Positions 17,210-26,972 are shown, numbered from the stretch's first letter. The stretch: DNA of 64,000 nt from CAVTWH01 sp963850915 (GCA_963850915.1 CAWKND010000006.1:1-64000), one strand, 5' to 3'. Translations and numbers: made by a program. The notes: a model not told the origin generated them from the letters alone.

Positions 17210-17345
17210 ATGACGAGAATCGCGGTGATCGGAAATGTCGGGGGACACCCGACGAACTCCGCGCTGCGCTGGCCGGCGCCGTGCCACCCGGCGCTGCCAC
17301 CCGACTCACCGTCGCCCAGCTACCTGAGCTGCCGGTACGCCGGAT
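17210..17345 (+). pseudogene. Scrap of a second metallophosphoesterase
   Basis: Begins ATG with MTRIAVIGNVGGHP, closely resembling the start of the gene at 3540 (MAKIAVIGDVGG). After about 12 codons the frame breaks and continues as GAVPPGAATRLTVAQLPELP in another frame. The rest of the phosphatase is missing. It lies between the GH25 stop and the convergent GNAT gene. Confidence 0.6.
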
Positions 17346-17367
17346 GGTAGACGCCGCGGCTGCCGTA

Positions 17368-17844
17368 CTAGTTCATCGACTTGCGCATGGACATCGACGT
17401 GACTTCGTAGCCGTGGCGGCGGTACAGCGCGATGGCCGCCTCGTTGTCGCCCACCACGTTCAGGCCGAGCGCACCGCGCCCCGCGCCGACCACGATGGCC
17501 TCGACCGCGGCCAGGATGGCCGATCCGTAACCGCGCCCCCGGTATGGTGCGAAGACGTTGATGTCGTACAGCCACGCGGAGTCGGTGCTGCCGCCGGGGT
17601 CCGGGCCGACCCACACGTTCCCGACGGCCTCGCCCGTTCCGTTTCGCGCGGTCAGCAGGTGGTGGCCGGCGGTGTGCAGGCCGTCCGGCAGGAATCGGGC
17701 CGTGCCGCGCCGGACACGTTCGCGGGCCAGATCCTCGGGCACAAGCCGGGACAGTACTCGAATCGACTCGGTCTCGCGATGGTCGGTGGCCGCTCGGTAC
17801 TCCGCCGGTGTCATCGTGGTCAGTGTGACCTGCTTGGCGTCCAT
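17368..17844 (-). CDS. GNAT family N-acetyltransferase
   Basis: 158 residues with the acetyl-CoA-binding motif YRGRGYGSAIL (R/Q-x-x-G-x-G, residues about 100-110) preceded by the beta-bulge strand WLYDINVFAP. The typical C-terminal strand-helix DNEAAIALYRRHGYE is also present. It is expected to acetylate an amine on a small molecule or protein; the substrate is unknown. ATG 17844 is taken as start. It is a single gene, convergent with the GH25 region. Confidence 0.87.
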   Translation of the reverse strand: MDAKQVTLTTMTPAEYRAATDHRETESIRVLSRLVPEDLARERVRRGTARFLPDGLHTAGHHLLTARNGTGEAVGNVWVGPDPGGSTDSAWLYDINVFAPYRGRGYGSAILAAVEAIVVGAGRGALGLNVVGDNEAAIALYRRHGYEVTSMSMRKSMN

Positions 17845-18179
17845 GCCCTGACATGTAACCAGGCCTGTGTCGTCCGCGCCGTCCCGCCGGCGGGGTCGAT
17901 CAGCAGGCAGCAGCCCGGTCTTGGGCGGTAACTAAGCAGCGCAGCTCAATAGCCCATATACCCCATCGGGAACGTAGGTTATGCTGTTTTCATGATGAGT
18001 CACGGAGAGGCCCGGGCAGTTCAACCCCTGGCACCCCGGCTTGTCGTCCGGCGTTACGTCGACTTTCAGCGCACCAGCAGCGCCACCTGTCGTTAGACGG
18101 CATCCCCGGGAGCCCGTCGTGCGGTCCGGGGAGCCGTCTGTCGATGCTGCTGCCCTCGCCCCTACGCCGGAAGGTTGCC
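17845..18179. other. Intergenic region between divergent genes
   Basis: 335 bp between the GNAT (-) and the winged-helix gene (+). It is AT-richer around 17935-18000 (AATAGCCCATATACCCC, GGTTATGCTGTTTTCATG), which probably holds the promoters. No further gene is seen. Confidence 0.35.
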
Positions 18180-18869
18180 ATGTCGTCATCCATTTTTTCC
18201 CGTCCGCCGTTACGGATGCGCGGCCCGCGGGCTCGTACGCCCCTGCAGGTCCGACGGGACTTAAGCGGAGTGCGCCTGGTGAGTACCGGGCAGGAATCGC
18301 TGACCGCCGAGCCCGGTGGCGCACTCGTGGCCATTGTGTTGTATCCCGGGGCTGACCCGGAAGACGCTGCCACCGTGCGGGCGCTGCTGGATCGATTGAC
18401 CGCCGCCGTCCCGGGCCTGCTCGCCGAGCCGCAGCCGACCGGCGATGGGGACTCCCCATCGGTACTCGAATCGCCGCGCACCACGAGCGAACCGGTACTG
18501 CGTATCGACGCACGATCGCGAACGGTTACCCGGGCGGGTGTGGAGGTGAAGCTGTGCCGGCGGGAATTCGATCTCCTGGCCTACCTGGCCGAGAACCCGG
18601 GGCAGGTGTTCAGCCGGCTGCAGTTGCTCGACGCCGTCTGGGGTGACATCTTCAGCGGTTCTCGCACCGTCGATGTGCATGTTCGGCGGCTGCGCCAGAA
18701 GGTCGGCTCCGCAAGACTCGTGACCACTGTTCGCGGCATCGGCTACCGGTTGGCCTCCGATGCGTCGGTGGCCCTGCTCCGCGGTCCGACCGGCGTCGCG
18801 CAGCCAACCGCATCAGAATCACCGAACCGGCCGGTGCAGCGCTGGCTGAGCCGACAGGGAGCGGCATAG
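18180..18869 (+). CDS. OmpR-type winged-helix regulator lacking a receiver domain
   Basis: 229 residues. The C-terminal half (about 110-205) is a Trans_reg_C winged helix: RREFDLLAYLAENPGQVFSR, LLDAVWGD, SRTVDVHVRRLRQKVG and VRGIGYRL. The N-terminal half has no receiver Asp pocket; it shows a short alpha/beta segment (GGALVAIVLYPGADPEDAAT) also found in similar stand-alone actinomycete regulators. The start is ATG 18180 after GGAAGG. Targets are unknown. Without a phospho-acceptor it may act constitutively or through protein contacts. Confidence 0.85.
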   Translation: MSSSIFSRPPLRMRGPRARTPLQVRRDLSGVRLVSTGQESLTAEPGGALVAIVLYPGADPEDAATVRALLDRLTAAVPGLLAEPQPTGDGDSPSVLESPRTTSEPVLRIDARSRTVTRAGVEVKLCRREFDLLAYLAENPGQVFSRLQLLDAVWGDIFSGSRTVDVHVRRLRQKVGSARLVTTVRGIGYRLASDASVALLRGPTGVAQPTASESPNRPVQRWLSRQGAA

Positions 18870-18989
18870 CCGTTGCGAGCGAGCACCCGGGGAGTCGCGC
18901 CGCCGTGCGACGGCAGCCCGGGCATTGGTTGTCGGTTCTGGGCTGCCGCCGTGTGTCATCTCGGTCGAGGTCCGATCACGGCGTTGCGG

Positions 18990-19575
18990 GTGCTTGACGA
19001 GTACCGCGATGTTGTGCGCCTGGTCCGCAGGTCGCGCCGGTGGCGGTGGCACGAAAGCGTCAAGCTGGCGGATGTGTTCGTACCGCCCGGTGAAGTCCGA
19101 TGTCGCCAGCGGCAACTGCGCCGGCACCAGGATCGGTCGCTGCACGCGTCGTGGCTGGCGGATCGGCTTGGGATCGGCCAGGTCCAACTCGGGGTTGGTC
19201 TGCAGGATCGCGTGTTCCAGGTCGGTGAACGTCCGCCCCGGGCTGAGGCCCTGGTCCTCGGCGAGCGCGGCGCGCAGGTCGCGGGCCTCGGCGCGCGCCT
19301 CCGCCTGCCGCCCCGACAGGTGCAGCGCCAGCATGAGCTTGCCGCGCAGATCCTCGCACAGCGGATAGGCCCGCACGATCGGTGTCAGGTCCTGAGCGGC
19401 GGCGACGTGATGCCCGAGTGCGCACTCCAGCTCCGCGAGCAAGATATATCCATCGAAGCGCAGGTCCGTGAGGTAGGCCCGACTCGCGTCGATGAAGGGG
19501 CCGGTCGCGCCGCAGAGTGGCTCACCTCGCCACACCCCGAGGGCCGACCGGACGGACCGAACGGCGGCTCACCCC
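18990..19575 (-). pseudogene. SARP/AfsR-like regulator fragment (BTAD region)
   Basis: Contains only the middle of an AfsR/DnrI/RedD-type regulator. The bacterial transcriptional activator domain reads ALGVWRGEPLCGATGPF, LLAELECALGHH and LMLALHLSGRQAEARAEARD, followed by DQGLSPGRTFTDLEHAILQ. The linker PAQLPLATSDFTGR normally leads into the NB-ARC ATPase. The N-terminal DNA-binding domain is absent (stop upstream near 19590), and the ATPase and TPR parts are lost after about 50 residues of non-homologous sequence. It is non-functional as it stands. The 5' and 3' limits are approximate. Confidence 0.75.
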
Positions 19576-19929
19576 GTGTCCGCAGCAGCCTCCGACAGCG
19601 GTGCGCCGCCGGAGACGGCCGTGCTCGCGCAGCAGTCTCGCAGTGACGCATGCGGATTCTGTGATCATTTCACCAACCGAGCACAGGACTTGTCGCGCCT
19701 GCGTCGCACGCCCGCGTGATCAATATGCCGATGCGTTGGCGGATGCGTGCGCCACTCCGGGCCGCTCGGCTGTGGTGCAGATCGGCACGGGGGTTGGCAG
19801 CTTGCATTTCTGCCGGTAGTTTGCCGGCTGGGTTGATCCCGATCCGGCTGTCGGCAGTTTCCGGTGCGGTCGCGGACGAGGTACCGAGCCTCGGCCCCGG
19901 GGGTAGGACGACCGCGGCCCGGAACGGCA
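19576..19929. other. Region without recognised gene
   Basis: 354 bp between the SARP fragment and the terminator of the DUF4190-like gene. Several overlapping short frames exist but none has recognisable domains or a ribosome site. It is probably decayed DNA. Confidence 0.35.
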
Positions 19930-19965
19930 AACGGCTCCGCCGGGCGTACGCACGACGGAGCCGTT
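19930..19965 (-). terminator. Stem-loop terminator of the DUF4190-like gene
   Basis: A 10-bp perfect stem AACGGCTCCG / CGGAGCCGTT with a 16-nt loop, starting 14 bp beyond the stop of the minus-strand gene at 19979. There is no strong T-run, which is common for actinomycete hairpin terminators. Confidence 0.6.
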
Positions 19966-19978
19966 CGGGGCAAATGAT

Positions 19979-20530
19979 CTAGAACTTGCCGCAGGCGGTA
20001 TTGACCTTGTCCTCGTCCGAGGTCATCTTCGACTCCAGGTCCGCGGCCGGCGCCTGGCCGCTCGACAGTGCCTGGAGCAGGGTGCCGTAGTCGTTCGCGT
20101 AGGTGGTCAGCGTGGCCTTGGCGGTGGAGTTCTTGGCCTTCTTCGCGGCGTCGGTCAGGCCGGCGTAGATGGCCTGAAGGTCGGCGGCGAGCGTGGCCGG
20201 GTTGCTGCCGTCGGCTTCGACCTTCGAGTCGGGGTAGGCGTTGCTGATCTTCTGGGCGGCCTGGCAGCCCGGGTCGCTGGCCTTGATGAGGTGCGGCGTG
20301 ACGATCGCGGCCGGCACGATCCAGGCCAGTGCGAAGACGATGCCCAAGATGGCCAGTACCTTGCCGCCGGTCCTCTTGGCCTTGATCGCACCGATGATGC
20401 CGAAGATCAGGCCGAGCGGGATCAGGCCGAGGAGGCCGGTGATGAAGCCGGCGATCGCCAGGCCGTTGCCGCCCTTGGCGGGAGCCGCCGGCGGGACCGC
20501 GGGCACGTCTTGCTGAATAGTCTCGGACAC
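19979..20530 (-). CDS. DUF4190-like membrane protein
   Basis: 183 residues. Short proline-rich N-terminus (PAVPPAAPAKGG), then two transmembrane helices (AIAGFITGLLGLIPLGLIFG and VLAILGIVFALAWIVPAAIV) joined by a basic loop (AIKAKRTGGK), the DUF4190 pattern. An extracytoplasmic helical domain of about 100 residues follows, containing two Cys (PGCQAA and TACGKF) that could form a disulfide. The function is unknown; related proteins are abundant actinomycete membrane proteins. It is monocistronic, with a hairpin terminator downstream. Confidence 0.75.
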   Translation of the reverse strand: MSETIQQDVPAVPPAAPAKGGNGLAIAGFITGLLGLIPLGLIFGIIGAIKAKRTGGKVLAILGIVFALAWIVPAAIVTPHLIKASDPGCQAAQKISNAYPDSKVEADGSNPATLAADLQAIYAGLTDAAKKAKNSTAKATLTTYANDYGTLLQALSSGQAPAADLESKMTSDEDKVNTACGKF

Positions 20531-20817
20531 CAGGATTTCCCCTTGCGAACAGCGCGAATCCGCGCCTGCTGGCCCGGTCGGGTGATCCTATGAATGACCT
20601 TGGAGTTACGTCGAGACTCGGATCACAGGTCTGACCGCGAGTACCGAACCCGACTGCCGGTGATCAACGCGGACGGACACGAATGCGTGGCATCAATCGA
20701 CCCCATTCCACCGCATCGTCGACTGCCGCGAGAGTCACCCGGTAGCAGGTACCGCGCTTGAGCTCGCGTCGCGTAGTGGGCGTCCGGCCAGGGCCGTCTA
20801 CCGTGCGGGCTTCGCCT

Positions 20818-21060
20818 CCGCGACCGGATGTCGAGGCGTACGCCAACGGTTGCTACCGCACGGAACGCACTCTGGAGTCGTTCGCGGATGCCGCCGCGGC
20901 AGCCACGACACGCGGCTTCCATGCCCTGGAGTTCGACCCGGTCGGCACCGCCCGAGGCTTCTTCCCGCGCGGCGAACTGGCGCTGTCCTGGACATCATCG
21001 CCGCCGTACGCGATGCGGTCGGCCCATCGGTACGACCCGAAGGACTCCTCGACGTCAACG
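20818..21060 (+). pseudogene. Mandelate racemase/enolase-superfamily fragment
   Basis: Reads VEAYANGCYRTERTLESFAD, TTRGFHALEFDPVGTARGFF, then after a frame change LDIIAAVRDAVGPSV and DVNARP. This is the start of the barrel domain of mandelate racemase/muconate-lactonising enzymes, up to the first metal-ligand Asp strand. The N-terminal capping domain and most of the barrel are missing and a frameshift lies near 20985, so this is a relic. Nothing convincing was found between 20531 and 20817. Confidence 0.65.
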
Positions 21061-21153
21061 CGCGACCCCAGAAAAGGCGCGGCCCCTGACCACAAGGCGG
21101 TCAGCCGGGTCCCACTCGAACGGCACATGATCGAACCTCCGGCCGGACCACCG

Positions 21154-21645
21154 TCAACCCCGGGGGGGCCTACTCCGAGTCCTGGACGCGATCAGCACGA
21201 CGCCCACGATGAGGGTGCCGCCAACGAGGAAGAACACACTGCCGTCTCGGTCCTCCCGGTGGCTTCTGGCAGGTGCGCCAGCTGGCTCGATCTTCGGTAC
21301 CTGGCCATCGATTTCTACAGGCCTGCCCCGGTACATGGTCACCCGCAGACGTGCCCCGGTTGCGCCAGAAGTGTTCCCATTGAACGTGACGGCCGCCGAA
21401 ATGTGGTGCCCATCGACGTCCATCTCGGCACGTCTCGAGGTCAGGTGGGTCATCGTGCCGTCGAGGGTGATCCGGCAGTCCGCTGAGCTGAAAACCTGGC
21501 TCTCGGAACAGGTAGGCGCCGCACGAAACCTGTCCTCGGCGACCCCGCTCCGCCACGCCCCGACCAGAAAGCATGCGCCGATCGTCCAAAACACAGCCAA
21601 TGCCGCCAGTGCGGTACCGCGCGTAGGCGGCCTGCCTCTCCACAC
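21154..21645 (-). CDS. Two-helix membrane protein of unknown function
   Basis: 163 residues. TM1 is ALAALAVFWTIGACFLVGAW near residue 12. An extracytoplasmic beta-rich domain with two cysteines (TCSESQVFSSADC) follows, then TM2 near the C-terminus (VFFLVGGTLIVGVVLIAS) and a short Arg-rich tail. The domain contains TMTHLTSRRAEMDV and MYRGRPVEIDG, suggesting a small OB/beta fold. The start is GTG 21645. It lies downstream of, and on the same strand as, the sulfite-oxidase-like gene. Function unknown. Confidence 0.6.
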   Translation of the reverse strand: MWRGRPPTRGTALAALAVFWTIGACFLVGAWRSGVAEDRFRAAPTCSESQVFSSADCRITLDGTMTHLTSRRAEMDVDGHHISAAVTFNGNTSGATGARLRVTMYRGRPVEIDGQVPKIEPAGAPARSHREDRDGSVFFLVGGTLIVGVVLIASRTRSRPPRG

Positions 21646-21702
21646 GGGTTCATTGTCCTACCCGGACGCAACACTCCGGCCGGCCGCCGAACAGGCCGAT
21701 GG

Positions 21703-22784
21703 CTATTGAACGTCGACGTAGGAGACCTCGATGGCGTTGTTGCCGTAGCCGAGCCGGTTCCACGGCGGAACATCGGGTTGTACGTTGCCGGCCGCGTCGG
21801 TGGCGCGGGCGCGGACCGTGTGCCGTCCGATGTCCGTCGCGGTCCACTCGAACGACCAGTCCTGCCACTGGTACGGTATCGTTCGGGGGCTGCAGTTCCG
21901 CTGGTTGCCAGTCGCCTTCGCCGGTGAAGCTGACCTCGACGCGGGTCACCGGGCCGGTACCGGACCAGGCTTTGCCACGGACGGTGTGAATGCCAATCGG
22001 CAGCGTGGTGCCGGGGGCGGGTTCGGTGATCCGGGCGCGTACGCGCATGAAGGTGACGGGTTCTTGCGGCCGGTCCGGCCACTGGTACATGTAATGGCCG
22101 GTCTGGAACTCACCGACGTACGGCTCGGTCAAGACGGTTATCCGCTTGAGCCATTTCACTGACGCGACGGCGAACCAGCGGGGCGTGATCAGCCGGAACG
22201 GTGCCCCGTGGTCGGGGTTCGAACGGCTCGCCGTTCATCTCGTACGCGATCAGGATTTCGGATTCCGGGTCGGCCGCGTACGCGAGCGGCAGCGAGCGCA
22301 CGAATGACAGGTCATGCGGATCGCTCTCGGCCAGGACCGGGTTGAGTAGGTACGGGCCGTGGTCGGCGCCGTCGAACCGGACCTCGACGGCGCCGGTGGT
22401 CGGGTGCGCCCGTTCCAGCACCGTGTGCAGCGGCGTGCCGGTCCACCGGGCGGCGGAGACAGCGTAGTTGCCCCAGGGCTCACCGGCGGGCAGCGGTCGC
22501 ATCTCGAGGCGCCCGTTGCCGGCGCACTCGAGGGTGACGACGCGGTCTACGGCAGGAAGGGCGCGTAGCTCGTCGAGCGTCAGCGTGTACGGGTTGTCCA
22601 CCGAGCCGCCGATCTCCAGCGTGCCGTCGTGGGCGGGCAGGGCGAAGTTGCTGCGCACGTAGTGAAGTTCGGTCGGCGTGATGTCGGTGGCCAGCGCCTG
22701 CGGCGGCGCTTCGGCGTTGTACGGCTCGGGGTTGATCATCGCGAGGGCGGCCCGCGCCCCGTCGAGGTTCTCGGCCACGGTCAT
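21703..22784 (-). pseudogene. Sulfite-oxidase-like molybdoenzyme, frameshifted
   Basis: Starts ATG 22784 after AGGAGGG: MTVAENLDGARAALAMINPE. It has the molybdopterin-binding oxidoreductase features RSNFALPAHDG, VVTLECAGNGR with the Mo-ligand Cys, and a C-terminal Mo-co dimerisation domain ending DVPPWNRLGYGNNAIEVSYV. At least two frame changes are needed, near 22205 (EPF|NPDHGAPFRLITPRWFAV) and near 21885. The protein would be about 360 residues. No Tat signal is visible, so a cytoplasmic enzyme is suggested. It is the last gene of the frame-broken block. Confidence 0.8.
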
Positions 22785-22828
22785 CTTTCGGCCCTCCTGG
22801 CATGTGGGTGTTTGCGTTTGCGCGTGCG

Positions 22829-23694
22829 TCAGAAGTCGGGATCCTGGAAGGCCGGTTCCCGGCCGTCGTTGAAGGCGCCGATCCCTTCGAGGCGGTCGGG
22901 GTGCACGGCTGAGCGCCAGTGGGCGTCCATCATGGTCGCGACGGCCTGCTCGATCGGCTGGCCGTCGCCCATGCGTACCGCCCGCTTGACGGCCTGTACC
23001 GCGGTGGGCGAGTTGCCGGCGATCTTCTCCGCGATACGGTGGGCGGCGCCCATCAGCGCGTCCGGCGTGTGGATCTCGTTGACCATGCCCAGCCGGTAGG
23101 CCTCCTGCGCGGTGATCGGGTCGCCGGTCATCAGCATCTGCAGGGCCTTCCCGGCGGGAGCAGGCGCGGCAGCAGTGCGGGTGATCCGCCGCCGGCGGCG
23201 AGGCCGAGCATCGCCTCGGGCTGGCCGAAGGTGGCGTTGTCGGAGGCGATGATGAAGTCGGTGCTCTGGGCGAGTTCGCTGCCACCGCCGTAGGCGATCC
23301 CGTTGACGGCGGCGAAGACGGGTTTGCGCAACTGGCGCAAGGTGTAGAGGGTACGGTCGAAGTCCTGCCGCTGGCGCAGCCAGTCCTCCTTGGTCATGGC
23401 GTTGCGCTGGCGCAGGTCGCTGCCGACTGAGAAGGCCCGGTCGCCGGCCCCGGTGAGCACGACGACGCGAACGGCCGGGCGGACCGCGATCGTCTCCAGG
23501 ATCTCGGTCAGCCGGGCTCCCATGGCTGTCGTGATCGCGTTGTCGGCGTGTGGCCGGTTGAGCGTGACAACGGCGACCCGCCCGTCCGAGGCGTAGTCGA
23601 CGAGTACCGGCTGTTCGGGCTCGGCCGATCCGGACGGCGCCGGGCCGAAGTCGAGCGACTTCCAGCGGTCAGTGCCTGTCGTTTTCGACGTCAC
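22829..23694 (-). pseudogene. Enoyl-CoA hydratase/isomerase-like protein, frameshifted
   Basis: Crotonase-fold protein starting at GTG 23694 (VTSKTTGTDRWKS). It has the oxyanion-hole motifs GDRAFSVGSDLRQR and NGIAYGGGSELA, then NATFGQPEAMLGLAAGGGSP. The C-terminal half (MLMTGDPITAQEAYRLGMVN to the stop at 22829) is in another frame; one missing G near 23145 (LLP|AGKALQ) restores the frame. About 288 residues. The normal catalytic Glu positions are not fully conserved by eye, so isomerase or other crotonase chemistry is possible. It lies between the sulfite-oxidase-like and Dyp peroxidase genes on the same strand. Confidence 0.8.
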
Positions 23695-23722
23695 GGTGTC
23701 GGTCCTTCCTCGTCGTCGCCGG

Positions 23723-25070
23723 TCAGCTGGTCAGGTCGGCAAGCCAGCGCAGGGCGCGCCGGCCGGGTGCGAAGCAGTACTCGCCGCCGCGGGTGACCAC
23801 GAACGGCGGGAGATCCTTCAGCCGGCGACGGATCGGCCGCTGCGGGATGGTGTAGACACCCGAACCGTCGTTCGTGCCGACGAGCGGGTCGTTCTCTGCG
23901 GACGCGCCGATGAAGATGCCGTCGTTCAGCCACTGCGTCTTGACGAACTCGAACTGGCGCTTGATGTGCGTACCGGCGAAGACGAAGACGATGCCCCGGT
24001 CGGCTCCGTCGTCGTCCAGAACGCCGTCCGGCAGCTCCGGGCCGTAGCTCGTGCCGCGCCGGATCATCCGGTGGAGAGCGCACGTTGACGCTGCCCTCGT
24101 CTTCGAGCGCGTCCCGCGGATTCGCCCGGCGCGCGTGCGCACCCGCCGGGCATTTGAAGCCGCGCAGGTCGTCGCTGTAGCGGAAGTCGTTGTTGCGCTG
24201 GCGATCGGCGCCGAGCTCGGGGTCGTCGCTGTCGGGGGAGAGGGCCAGCGGTGCGCCGCTGGGCCACCGTCCGACCATCTTCGCGCCGAGCAGTGCCTCC
24301 TCTGCGCGGTTGGCCGCGCGATCCCGCAGATACCGCCGGTACGCCGCGACACGGGTGTGCAGCTTGCGGAAGACGACGTACGTGCCGTTGCGACCGAGTA
24401 CGTCGGGGGTCGGCATCGGCGGCAGAGCTCCCGTCTCATCCGGATACCCGAGAATGAACTCGCCAGCCTTGATCGGCGCTTCCGCGGTGTGAATTCACCG
24501 CCGGGATTCCGCTGCCCTCGACCGCCGGCTGGCCGATCCCGTCCTTGAAGCCGAACGAGGTACGCCCGGTCGGGAGCTGGTAGCAGTCCTGCCGCCAGAT
24601 CACCTCGACCCCCGGCAGTTCGTCGCTGGGCGCTGCGGGCCTGTTCGACCACGGCGGCGAGCCGGGCGGCGTCCGGTGACAGCGCGGCGAGGACGACGTG
24701 GACGTCGCGGGTTCCCAGCGGCTTCTCCCAGTGCTCCGGGCTGCTGTCGCCAACGTCGCCGAGTTCGACGGCCCGGGCCGCCATACCCTGCCGGAACTCC
24801 GGCGCGAAGCTGTCGAGGGAGTCCTGCGGCACACCCAGCGCCTTCAGGCCTTCGTAGGTGAAGGCGACGGTGATCCAGGCGCCGCGGGCCGGATCGGTGC
24901 GGGCGTCCCGGTGTCGACCACGCGAGTACAGCCGCCGCACCAGCTCCCGTCCGGCCGTCTGGTCGTCGATGCGCAGCAGCAGATAGGTGCCGACGTACGG
25001 CGACGGCCGCTCGTGCAGCAGACCGCTCTGGATGTCGTCGAATTCGAGACCGGCGCCGGTATCCGCTCAC
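23723..25070 (-). pseudogene. Dyp-type heme peroxidase, several frameshifts
   Basis: Recognisable across three frames. N-terminal part: IQSGLLHERPSPYVGTYLLL, then AWITVAFTYEGLKALGVP. Distal heme motif: FGFKDGIGQPAVEG. Then GEFILGYPDETGALPPMP, GFKCPAGAHARRANPRD, RGTSYGPELPDG and GIVFVFAGTHIKRQFEF. All are typical of dye-decolorising peroxidases. Frame changes lie near 24620, 24480, 24070 and in the N-terminal region. Whole, it would be about 440 residues with no Tat signal. It sits in a block with DUF4331, which may be functionally linked. It is either a true pseudogene or an indel-rich assembly. Confidence 0.8.
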
Positions 25071-25091
25071 GTGATCACCTCCCCGGACTCG

Positions 25092-26221
25092 CTAGTGGTG
25101 TGCCGGCGGTTCCGGCGGCGTCGGATTCGGCGCCGCCAGGTAGGGGAACATGCGGGTCGCCGGGTGCGTCGCCTGGTCGACGCCGTCGCGGACGGTCGGC
25201 CCGTTCCCCGCGTTGATCAGCAGCGTGAAGATCGTGTCCATCACGTCGTCGTTGAGGGCCCGACCGCCGCACGTCCGGTGTCGCGCGGCCGCCGCGGGCG
25301 GCCAGCTCGATCTCCAGGAACGAACCCTGCTCGGCGTACGGCTTGGTCACGTCCAGGACGAGATAGTCGGCGAGTACGAGTTCCGTCAGTGGATGCGTAC
25401 CGCCGGTCGTCCACCGGCCAGTCCACCCGGCCGTCGAGACCGTCCCAGAACGCCAGGTTCGCGTTCAGCCGCGCCCGATAGGCGCCCAGGTAGGCCGGCG
25501 CGAGTGCGAATGCGTCTTCCATGTTGTACAGATCGCGGATCTCCAGGTCCCTGTTCACCGGGTCGAACTGCTTCGGCGCCAGCATCAGGTTCTTCACCTC
25601 CGGCCGCCCGACGCGTTCGAGGCGCACCTGAACGTGCCCCGGGTCAGGGTCTCCGCCACCCCCCGACGAGACTCAGATGCCGGCCGACAGCTGAGCGCAG
25701 TCGATCTCGACGACGATGCTCAGGACGTTCTTGCCGTCCAGGTAGATCGAGGCCAGACTCGGTGAACGCGAGCTTGCCGGTGGCGATCGTCTTCAACGTC
25801 GCGGGGGCGTCCATGATGAACGGATCCCAGCGTGGCCCGGCGAACACCCGGACCCCGTGACCCGAGCCGCCGCGCTCGTCGTCGACCGCGAACGAGACCG
25901 TCTCGCCGCCCGGGATGATGCAGGTGCCTTCCTGCACGCCGGGTCGCGGCGGCGGCGGGGAGAAGACGCAGTCGAACGCGAACTCGTCGGTGCCGGCAAC
26001 GAACGGCGCCGGAGCTCCGTCGACGCCGGGCGCGAGTGGACGCAGACGGAACCGGTAGATCAGGCCCTCGGAGAAGCGCGCGGACGGCGGCAGCGAACGG
26101 CAGCGTGTTCATCACGAGGACCACATGGCCGGGCCGCTCCGGGCTGAGGAAACGCGTAGAAGTCGGTGATGTCAGCGATCGGTGTGGCCAGGGCCCGCGG
26201 TCCTGAGATGTGATCCGACAC
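25092..26221 (-). pseudogene. DUF4331 family protein, frameshifted
   Basis: Starts GTG 26221 after GAGGAGA: VSDHISGPRALATPIADIT, then DFYAF and RPGHVVLVMNTLPFA, the hallmark N-terminus of DUF4331. Later pieces include GTCIIPGGETVSFAVDDERG, VFAGPRWDPFIMDAP, GRPEVKNLMLAPKQFDPVN and LNANLAFWDGLDG, and the end YLAAPNPTPPEPPAHH* is at 25092. At least three frame changes are required. DUF4331 proteins are usually secreted or periplasmic in Gram-negatives; this one lacks a signal peptide. Biochemical function is unknown. It overlaps or abuts the preceding unknown gene. Confidence 0.78.
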
Positions 26222-26224
26222 TGA

Positions 26225-26819
26225 GTCTCCTCGACGTGGCTGCCGGTAGTGGATCCGCCGACTACGACAGCGTCGGCGGCCTCGTCGAGCAGCGGTTTCA
26301 ACGCCGGGTGCCTGCAGCGCCCGGGCGGCCTGCGGGTCGTCGAGTACCCGCTGGAAAGCCTCATTGACGCGCAGCGCCTTGCGGATCTCCTTGACCGGGC
26401 TGCCGTAGTTGCGGGAGTAGCCGGCCGCCGTCACCTGCCCGCTGAGAGATGAACGCCTTCACCGCCGCGAGATCTGGGATGCCGTCGTAGCCCTCGACGT
26501 ACTGGAAGATGGCGTTGAAGAGCTGCAGTGTCGGACCGGACGCGGCGAAGTCCTCCATGTAGGCGTCCCACGGGCCGTCGAAACTCGTCGCGAACAACAG
26601 CCGCGTGTCGTCATCGAACAGGACGAACCGCGCCTCGTGAATCGTCTTGATGGCCAGCTGATAGTCGCCGGGCCGGTACCCGGGAGTGTTCTGCAGGTTC
26701 TCGACCGCTTCCCGCAGGGCCGGTCCTTGACCGGGCTTGACCCGGAAGAACAGCGTGAACTCGCTGGTCGCGCCGACCTGGAGACCTGGCCGCGGGGTAC
26801 CCGTGTCCGTGGTTGCCAT
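26225..26819 (-). pseudogene. Unknown protein at the head of the DUF4331/Dyp block, frameshifted
   Basis: Starts ATG 26819 (MATTDTGTPRPGLQVGATSE) behind GGGGGAAACGA. The first 125 residues (FTLFFRVKPGQGPALREAVE, RLLFATSFDGPWDAYMEDFA) look like a dimeric alpha/beta-barrel-type fold. After a frame change near 26445 it continues as AAGYSRNYGSPVKEIRKALR and VNEAFQRVLDDPQAARAL. I do not recognise a named family. It is the promoter-proximal gene of the minus-strand block, so it may be part of the same pathway as the Dyp peroxidase and DUF4331. The 3' end is approximate. Confidence 0.55.
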
Positions 26820-26972
26820 TCGTTTCCCCCTGTCGACGGTGCCCACTCACAAAGCCGCAGCCACAACCGCACCGCCTGTACGCCGGGCCCACCTGCGCAT
26901 AGCCAGGACAGGCCGCACCGGTAGACGCTACCAAGCAGAGCACCCTTTTGCCCTAAAATCGGTGCTTGCGCG

